From Cornus controversa (taxonomy: Eukaryota > Streptophyta > Magnoliopsida > Cornales > Cornaceae), in assembly GCA_026545225.1 (NCBI GenBank), contig CM048849.1, positions 46,782,336 to 46,846,335 of the forward strand: a DNA stretch of 64,000 nucleotides, given 5' to 3'. Each line of letters starts with the position of its first letter. Position 1 is the stretch's first letter. Below, in pieces: positions 33,001-42,000 of this stretch. The position numbers were made by a program, and so were the translations under genes. The notes under the pieces are model-generated. The model was given only the letters and a program-made list of their open reading frames with translations, ran no database searches and was not told the DNA's origin.

Positions 33001-36000
33001 GTCACATGATACTGCTGTAGATATTACAAAGAAGTTACGTGATGAAAATTGCAGCACACGAACAGCAACAACGCAGCCAAATGGTGGATCAAAACCATCT
33101 TTCTCTAACATGGCTGATCCTAAAGGAAAGAGTACTATGGCTGGCAAGGGAATTGGAAGGGACAACAAGTGCTTCAAATGTGGAGAAACAGGTAACATGG
33201 CATGTGAATGTCCAAAGAAAAATTTACATACTGGAATAAGGCATGAAGAAGAGTCGGAAGAACAAGGAGGAGAGGAAAATGAGAACCTCGTTGACCATGG
33301 GACCTACAACACTGATGGTCTTGAAGAGGATGAAGAGAATGTTCCATCCATCTATATTGTGTGACACATCCTTGCAGCCCCTAAAGTTGAAGACAAAGAT
33401 TGTCAGCGCAAATCTATTTTTCAGATGCAAGTTCCTTGTGAAACCAAGGTTGGAAGCCTATTATTGATGGCGGTAGTTGCACAAGTGCTGTCTCCACAGC
33501 GACGGTTAAGTGCCTCAAACTTTCAAGCCAACCACCTCCACAAAAGTTCAAAGTGGCTTGGATAGATAGTACTTCTGTTCTGGTGATTTATTCAGATGAG
33601 AAGAGGAAGTTTAACACAGATATAATCCTTGGCCTTATTTGCAAGGACTTGCTGAACCTTGTAGAATACAACATGCACATGGCAAAGCTTATTGATGTTG
33701 GGAGGAATAAAGCTGCTACAGAGTTTGCAATCTCTCTTCTCCAGACTTTTTCGGTTCAGGAATAGAGAGTTAAGTGTGTCAGAACTTCCCAATTTGGTTG
33801 ATCCCTTGGCAAAGCTTGCAAATAAACCTGGATCTCCTGAGTCTTTACAACAGTTGATTGAGATTGCAAGAAATTCTGCTGCTAATGCTGCAGTTCTAGC
33901 TGGATTTGCTGCTGGGAAGGATGATAGGCTCAAGCAATCCAGGGAAAAGAAGGGTTCAGACCATGCTATTACAAGCAGAGATGACTATATCAATGCCGAG
34001 TCTGGGGGAGCAGACTCTACCAGTTTTCGTGATCAGGTTGCTGTCCTATGCGCAGAATGGTACCAGATATCCAAACTTAATGGTACAAATGATTTATCTT
34101 GTACTCACTTTATTTCACAGTTGCAGCAAAGGGGGTATTGTAATGGGGATGATATGTCAGATTGTTGTTTCCTCCTTCTCACAGAATTTTCTGTTACACA
34201 TTGTGTCTCTACTGAGAGGATAAGTATCAGGTCATTGTCTCGCAGTCACCTCACACCTCTCAGAACCTTTCATTTATTGCTATTGATGTTATGGGCCGAC
34301 TAAACTCCAACTTTTGCCTAAGATATTATCAGTAATTGCTAGTGTCATTCAAAGAGATGCTACAGAAAAGTGGCCATATTTTAATCCAAGGACATATTTC
34401 AGGTTGTTCATCAACTGGCTTTATGACCTTCTTGACCCAAATCCCATCCTTAAGGGTGCTAACTTTCAGGTTTTGGTTGCGTTTGCCAATGTTTTCCATT
34501 TATTGCAGCCTCCTAAAGTTCCTCCATTCAACTCTGTGGCTTGACCTAGGGAGTCACCGGAGCTTTATGCCAAAATTTCTCACTGTTAACCCTCCAAAAG
34601 TTTAGCCTCATGTTCAATGCTTGCTGGTAGGCCTGTTCAAATTTAGGGAGCCATATCTGAGGAATGCTGAACTGCAAGAACCGATATATTTTCTGTATCG
34701 AGGCACTCTGAGGGTGCTGCTTATGATGCTTCATGATTTTCCAGAGTTCCATTGCGACTATCATTTCAGCTTCTGTGATGTTATACCTTCCAGCTGCAAC
34801 CAGTTGCGAAACATCATCCTGAGTGCATTTCCACGCAATATGAGGCTTCCTGATCCTTCTACTCCCAACTTGAAGATTGATTTGCTGGCAGAGATCAACC
34901 AATCGCCACGCATTTTCTCAGAGATTGATGCTGCATTGAATGCCAAACAGATAAAGTAAGATGTGGATGAGTATCTCAATACGATGGACCAGAGAGTGTT
35001 CTTGTCAGAAATGAAGAAAAAATTGCTGATAATACCAAATGTCGCAGCACAAGCTGGGACCTGGTACAACATAATCTTTCTCAATCCGGGAAGCTTTTTC
35101 AGAGGTGGTCGAGAAGAAAGTAGGAAGAAGATTATAATGGGAAATCAAAGCACTCCAAGCGCTACAAATATTCCAGAAAGTTCGGCTCTTACAATTCGTG
35201 AAATGAATCCCACTAATGACAATCGAACCCGCAAAGGCAGGCCTTGGTGTGATCACTGTCGCAAGCTTGGACATACCAAAGAGACATGCTAGAAAATTCT
35301 TGGAAAGCCAACCGACTGGAAACCAAATAGACCATCCCAGGACAGAGAAGGCCATGATCTTGCAACCACTACAGATGACCAACCAACAACCGAAGTTGCA
35401 ACCTTCAGCAAAGAACATATTGAGATGTTGCAGAAGATGTTCAGCCAACTTCGGTCAAGCCTGGCAGCATCAATCATCAGCACAGGTTCAGTAGCACAAA
35501 AAGGTACATTCCTAAGTGCTCTTGGAGCCAAAACCGAGAATCTAACTTCATGGATTATTGACTCTAGAGCATTTGATAACATGACTGGGATGCTTCCTTA
35601 TTCCAAAAGTGCAACCCGTGTTTTGAAAAATACAAAGTGAGAATAGCAGATGGTTCTCTATCCATTGTGGCTGGTATTGGGTCAATTAGCATCTCAAAGA
35701 CCCTTGTATTAAATTCGGTGTTATTGGTTCCTAATCTGACCTATAACTTCTTATCCATTAGCAAAATTACTAGAGTTATGAATTGTGTTGCTAAATTCTT
35801 TCCCACTCATTGTGAATTTCAGGACTTGGATTCGGGGAGAACGATTGGCAATGCTAAGGAAAGTGAAGGGCACTACCTCCTCAAGAGTGATAATCAACTT
35901 GGAAAACAATCTCGAAGTGCTCATTGTGCAGAGAGTCAGTCTGTTATAAATTCCAATTTTGTTCCAGTTTACAATAATGAAAGTGCAATTATGTTGTGAC

Positions 36001-39000
36001 ATTTTCGATTAGGTCACCCAAGTTTCATGTATCTTGAAAATTGTTTCCTTCTTTATTTATTAGGAAAAACTCAAAGTCTTTCCAGTGTGAAATTTGTCAA
36101 TTGTCCAAACATACTCGAAATACTTATCCAATTCAACCATACAAGGAATCACAACCATTCTCAGTTATACATAGCGATATTTGGGGACCCTCTCGAGTCA
36201 ATAGTATTACAGGAACCTGATGATTTATCTCTTTTGTTGATGATCATTCTAGAGTTACCTGGATATTCCTTATGAAAGAAAAATCTAATGCAGGTCCAAT
36301 CTTTAAAAAATTTCACTCAATAATCCAAACTCAATTCCTAACCAACGTTCAGATTTTCAGAACGGACAATGCCCAAGGAATACTTTCATTCTATTCTTTG
36401 GGATTACCTCCTTGATCATGGGATAGTTCATCAGAGTTCTTGCATAAACACCCCACAACAAAATGGGATAGCTGAGAGGAAAAATCGACACCTGTTAGAA
36501 GTTGCTCGTTCTGTCATGTTCACAAGTCATGTCCCAAAACATTTCTGGGGGGAAGCTGTCCTTACCGATGCCTATCTCATAAATCGTATGCCTTCAAGAG
36601 TCTTGAAATTCCAAACTCCGTGCTAGATACTCACTAAGTCTATCCTCAATCCAGACTCATCTCGTCCTTGCCACTAAAAGTCTTCGATTGCTCAGCGTTT
36701 GTCCACATATCTCCACATCAAAGAAGCAAACTAGATCCCAAAGCTATAAAATGTCTATTCCTTGGATACTCTCCTCACCAAAAAGATTACAAATGTTACT
36801 CTCCCACTACTCGGAAGTTCTATAACTCAATGGATGTCACCTTCTTTGAGAATCAGCCATTATACTCTAAAACTCATATTCAGGGGGAGAATTCCATAAT
36901 GCCAGAAGAATATCAGTTTTGGCAAGATGTGGATACCCCATCCGTCCACTGACTAAAGTTCATCCCCTCTGGGTAACTCTACCACTCTTCCAAATGTGCC
37001 TTTATTCTAATCGAGTCAACACTCGAACCATCCGTTCATTCTAAACCCACTCTACAAAGTCCTCAGGTTCTGACCCAACAAGAAAAATCAAGGATATTTA
37101 AAGAGATTGTTTATTCAAGAAAGCAGACCATCGCTCAAAGGGAGGTGGATCAACTCACTTTTCCTGAACAGAACCAAGCGTCCGCTCCAAATCCAACCAC
37201 TTTTACTCAAGGTAACACAGATTCTTATCCTAGTAATTATCTTCATATTCCTATTGCTCAAAGGAAAGGTGTTAGGCCATGCACTCGGCACCCAATCTCA
37301 AACTTTGTGACATATGAGAGACTGTCTCCCTCCTACTGTACTTTTACCTCAAATCTGTCCAGCATAGATGTTCCAATCTGCATACAAGAGGCTCTAAAGC
37401 ACCCTAAATTGAAGGAAGTAGTTGATGAAGAAATTCGGGCTCTTGAGAAGAATGGTACTTGGGAACTCATAGAACTTCCTGAAGACAAACAAGCTGCGGG
37501 ATGCAAGTGGATATTCAATGTTAAGTACAAGGCAAATGGAAGTGTTGATCGATACAAGGCAAGACTTATAGCCAAGGGATTCACTCAAACTTACGGGATT
37601 GATTATCAAGAAACATTCGCCCCAATTGCTAAGTTAAATACAGTGCGGGTACTTCTATCATTGGTAGCCAATTTGGATTGGCCTTTACACCAACTTGATG
37701 TCAAGAATGCATTCCTTAATGGAGACTTGGAAGATAAAGTCTACATGGAGATTCCTCCTGGTTTTGAGGACTCAAGTAATACCAACCATGTTTGCAAACT
37801 AAGGAAATCTCTCTATGGCCTTAAACAGTCACCAAGGGCTTAGTTTGAGAGATTTACTATAGCGGTCAAGAAGCATGGATACACTTAAGGCTTGTCAGAT
37901 CAGACCTTGTTCATCAAGAAATCTCCTGAAGGAAAACTTACTATCCTCGTTGTATATGTGGATGATAATATCTTGACAGGAGATCATGAAGAAGAGATAA
38001 GACGGTTAAAGAGTACTCTTGCAAAGGAATTTGAAATCAAGGATCTCGATGCACTGAGATATTTTCTTGGCATGGAAGTAGCTCATTTCAGCAAAGGCAT
38101 TTTTGTCTCTCAGCAGAAGTATACACTTGATTTGTTCAAAAAAACAGGTATACTCGGTTATAAGCCTTTAGATACACCTATGGACACTTCCAACAAGCTC
38201 GACCTGTCCCACACAAGACTAGATATCAGTTTTGTTGTTAGTGTGGTTAGTCAGTTTATAAACAACCCTACTAATGAATACCTTGAAGCAGCTTACAGAA
38301 TTCTCAGATATCTCAAAAAGACTCCAGGGAAAGGGCTGTTCTTCAAAAAGGGGATAAACCATAGCATGAAAATCTTCTCAAATGCAAACTGGGTTGGATC
38401 CCTAACTGACCGAAGATCTACCTCAGGCTACTGTTCCTATGTGTGGGGAAACCTCGTTACATGGAGAAGTAAGAAGCAGTCAGTAGTTGCTCGAAGTAGT
38501 GTCGAGGCCGAATTCAGGGCTATGGCTCACGGAATATGTGAAGGAATGTGGCTAAAAAAACTCCTAGATTAATTGGCAACTCCTGCTGAAAGCCCAATAA
38601 AAATGTTATGTGACAATCAGACTGCTATCAGTACTGCGAAGAATCCGGTTCACCATGACAGAACTAAACATGTTGAAATTAATCGTCACTTCATCAAAGA
38701 GAAGATCGATCAGGGAGTCATTAAGATGATTTATACTCATTCGAGGCTCTCAACCGAGATCACTATGAGGTTCTTCTTTCCAAGTTAGGAATGACTGACA
38801 TTTACTGCCCAGCTTGAGGGGGAGTGTGGAATTTCGGATGTACAATTAGAGAAAATCATGGATTGCATTTCCTTATTTAGCAAATTTTGTTAGTTTCCAA
38901 ATAAAGAGAGGAGGATAATTAGTATCCAAATCTCTATAATTTATGGCTTAGTAAATTTTAATGTTTACTTCCTAGAATCAAGGAGTTGAGTTGCCTAATT

Positions 39001-42000
39001 GTGTTGGTATCCTCTCCTATTTATTCTTGTATTCTTGTCTATCATAATACAATGATGTGAGAAGAATTTTCTCTTATATTATTCTATACTTTACTAAAGT
39101 TACATTCATACATAATCAAGACAAAAAGATTGAGGCTTAACATTGATCCTTGAAATACATTTATGACTTGTTTCTCTTGCAGTTGTTCCAACTATAGTTG
39201 TAATTCCATCCCACACATTATCCTTTCAATATATCTATTTATCAAGATATCCACTAGTTATCTTTATAATATCAGAAAGCACAAAGCATGCTAACGCTAT
39301 CAAAAGCTACAAGTGATATCCGTCGCCTAAGACATAAGTAAGTTGTAATCAACCTTACCTTATTTTTATCCTCTGCAAAAAGCATACGCAGGTCACCCAT
39401 ATATGACAGGCTACATATTTTGGCATACAGATCTTCCTGAAAGAGCATCAAATTATTTTGCAAATAAAATAATAATTTTGTAATAGTAAATAATTTAAGT
39501 GAAAAGAAGAAAACCTCATTGAATTTGGATGGCAAAAGAAGGAGAGCGGCAGAAGTTGCAGCTCTCAAATTAACAGAGTTTACATTTGACATATCTAGAT
39601 TATCCATTAGTATATGAACCTAAACGGGAAAAAAAAAAAAAGCAGTTGAGACTCCTTTAGTCAGATACGCATGTTATGTATAAGATAATGATCAAATTCA
39701 GTGGAACAGCAAATAGTTCAGAAAAAGTAGATAATGATCACATTCAGTGGATGATAGATCATAATTAACATCAAACAGTTCAGTGAAAGTTAAAGATAAC
39801 GGCATGCCAAATTTGTGAACCACGCACATCCAAGAAAATCGTAAGCAGAATCTGGAGTCTCTCTCAGTTTATTGATCACACAAAAGAAAGAAAGAAACCA
39901 ACCTATATCAATATGCTAGAATTTTTTGCCAATTCAAAAGATAAAACCTCAAGCATGCCAATTCTAAGTACAGGCTCAAATTTCAATAATTTACACAAAC
40001 AAAGCACAAAAAGAGGCCATATTACTGACATCATGACCACATCACCACAAATTCCTCTTCAACTATCCCTATGTTCTCTTTCCACATTGCCCATAAATTT
40101 TAAGCAGATTTGCTTTCTAAGTAACTTGATCCATTAACCCTTCAGCATGGTGCATGTAGTCATCGACAAAGCTTCTCACATAGCTAAGTATCACCCACTA
40201 TACAGAAAATAGGCTAAAGAAACACTTCCAAACAAGAGAAGAGAGTGGATGATGAAGAAGTGGTCCTCCATCTTCTCTTAACATATGAAAACACTACATC
40301 TGTAAGTAATTCAAGGATTAAATAGGCAATCATCATGAATTCTAAGTGCAAGGCAGAAATTCCAACAATTTACACAAACAAGGCCCCAAAAGAGGCTATA
40401 TTACTAACTTCATGACCACATCCACTACAAATTCCTCCTTAACTATCCCTATGTTCTCTTTCCACATTGCCCATAAATTTAAGCAAATTTGTTTTCTAAG
40501 TAACTTTTTCCATTAACCCCTTCAGCCTGGTGCACGTAGTCATTGACAAAGCTTCACACATAACTAAGCATCACCCAATATACAGAAACTAGGTTAAAGA
40601 AACACCTCCAAATGAAAGAAGAGGGTGGATGATGAAGAACTAAGTGGTCCTCCTTCTTCTCTAGACATATGCAAATGCTACATCTGTTAGTAATTGAATG
40701 ATTAAATAGGCAAACATCATAACCTTATTGAGCCATCGAAAACATGAATAAAACTCTCACTTTAGAAGGAACCATATATGTCAACAATAAGTCAGGTGAA
40801 AGAAGCCATCCCATTGTCCATCAAAAAGGTGTAAAAGTCAGTAGAGAATAAGATCTGACCTATCATGAAGCCCTGTCTTTTTTACCACCTCATTGACACC
40901 CACCCTGTGGCTAAATGGTGGCAAAGGAGGTCCTCCAATGAGTATTGTTAGAAATATGAGTCATGTGTTGGCAATTTCTTACTCAAAAGTTGTGCTATAA
41001 TGTGTCAGAAGTGTCCTGAGTTGTTCAAGTACAACCATTAAAGACAAGGTAGACACAATTTTGCAAAGAACACAGCAATAAATCCACATCTTCAATCACA
41101 TATTTAGGGCACACGTAAATTGACCTTAGAAAGACCTAAATTGACCTAGTTTGATCATGGTGAACCTCACAATTTTATTTAAATTTTTTTTCTTTAAAAA
41201 TAGCTTTTCAAAGGTTATTCAAAACTGATTTTGAACTAAACTGCAGAATGCATTGATTAGATGGTCAATCAATCGAGCACGTTCCAGAGGCTGTGATTGA
41301 TAGGTTGATCGATAGAGGAACTACTAGTTTTGCAGGGTTCAAATACTGAGAGCGTCATCGAGGTAACTCCTAAGGGTGTTGATCAATTTAACCTGACGAA
41401 CATCTACTTTTGGTAACTCTCTAAAATCACAATTTTACAAGGATTCAACTTACTAAAATGTATGGACTACCTATATTGGCTATAAATATGGAGTTAATCT
41501 AGGTATGATTTTGAAGTCTCTAGTCATCCAGAGAAAGAAATTCCTTGAGTGAGTCGAATTTCCCAATTATTCAATATAGGGTTTCCATTGAAACCACTAT
41601 TTGTGATCATGTTCAAAAAGAAGGAATTTATCAATTCAAATCAAATCAACCGGTAAAAGTTTCGAGCAAAAGGGTGGAAAATCACTAGAGAAGTGGATTT
41701 GTTAGGAGTGAAGTCTATTAACGAGCAGACGAACGACCTGAAGACTTGAGTTGGAAGTTTGGTGTCAGTCTGTGTTAAGAGGTAACTAGGGGTGTTCTTA
41801 GGTGTGGGAACTATCAACCTGGTTGTAACTTTTTTCTCATATAGTCGATTGTACTTGTCTGGACTAGGTTCCGTGGTTTTTTTCGGTTGGGTTTTTCACG
41901 TAAAAATACGTGTCTCTACTTTACTTTATTTTTTGTAGATGCATGATTATAAATATGATTGATGCAAAATTAAAATTAACAAATATGAACTATAATTCGA

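Larger units (their letters stand above)
32170..39104 (+). mobile_element. Mosaic retroelement: gypsy-like 5' part / NOT1 cDNA / copia 3' part
   Basis: Read 5' to 3' on the plus strand: a 502-bp LTR, a primer-binding site, a gag-like frame and start of a protease (to about 33619); then intron-free sequence matching the CCR4-NOT scaffold NOT1 (about 33620-35070); then Ty1/copia gag tail, protease, integrase, reverse transcriptase and RNase H (about 35071-38800), a polypurine tract (38813-38824) and an LTR-like end. The copia part has no 5' LTR and the gypsy part no 3' half, so a simple nested insertion does not explain it. The 5-bp flanks (ctaga and ttcat) do not match. All frames are broken. 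It lies in TAM41 intron 7, opposite in orientation to the gene. Confidence 0.8.

Noticed and set aside
33692..34303. 203-codon frame in the NOT1 region as a functional small gene
   Set aside because: It covers only part of the NOT1 match, begins and ends at frameshifts, and lies within a retroelement mosaic. Decay continues on both sides.
32170..39104. Intact, autonomous copia retrotransposon
   Set aside because: There is no 5' LTR or primer-binding site for the copia part, and pol has several stops and frameshifts and a mutated protease active site.
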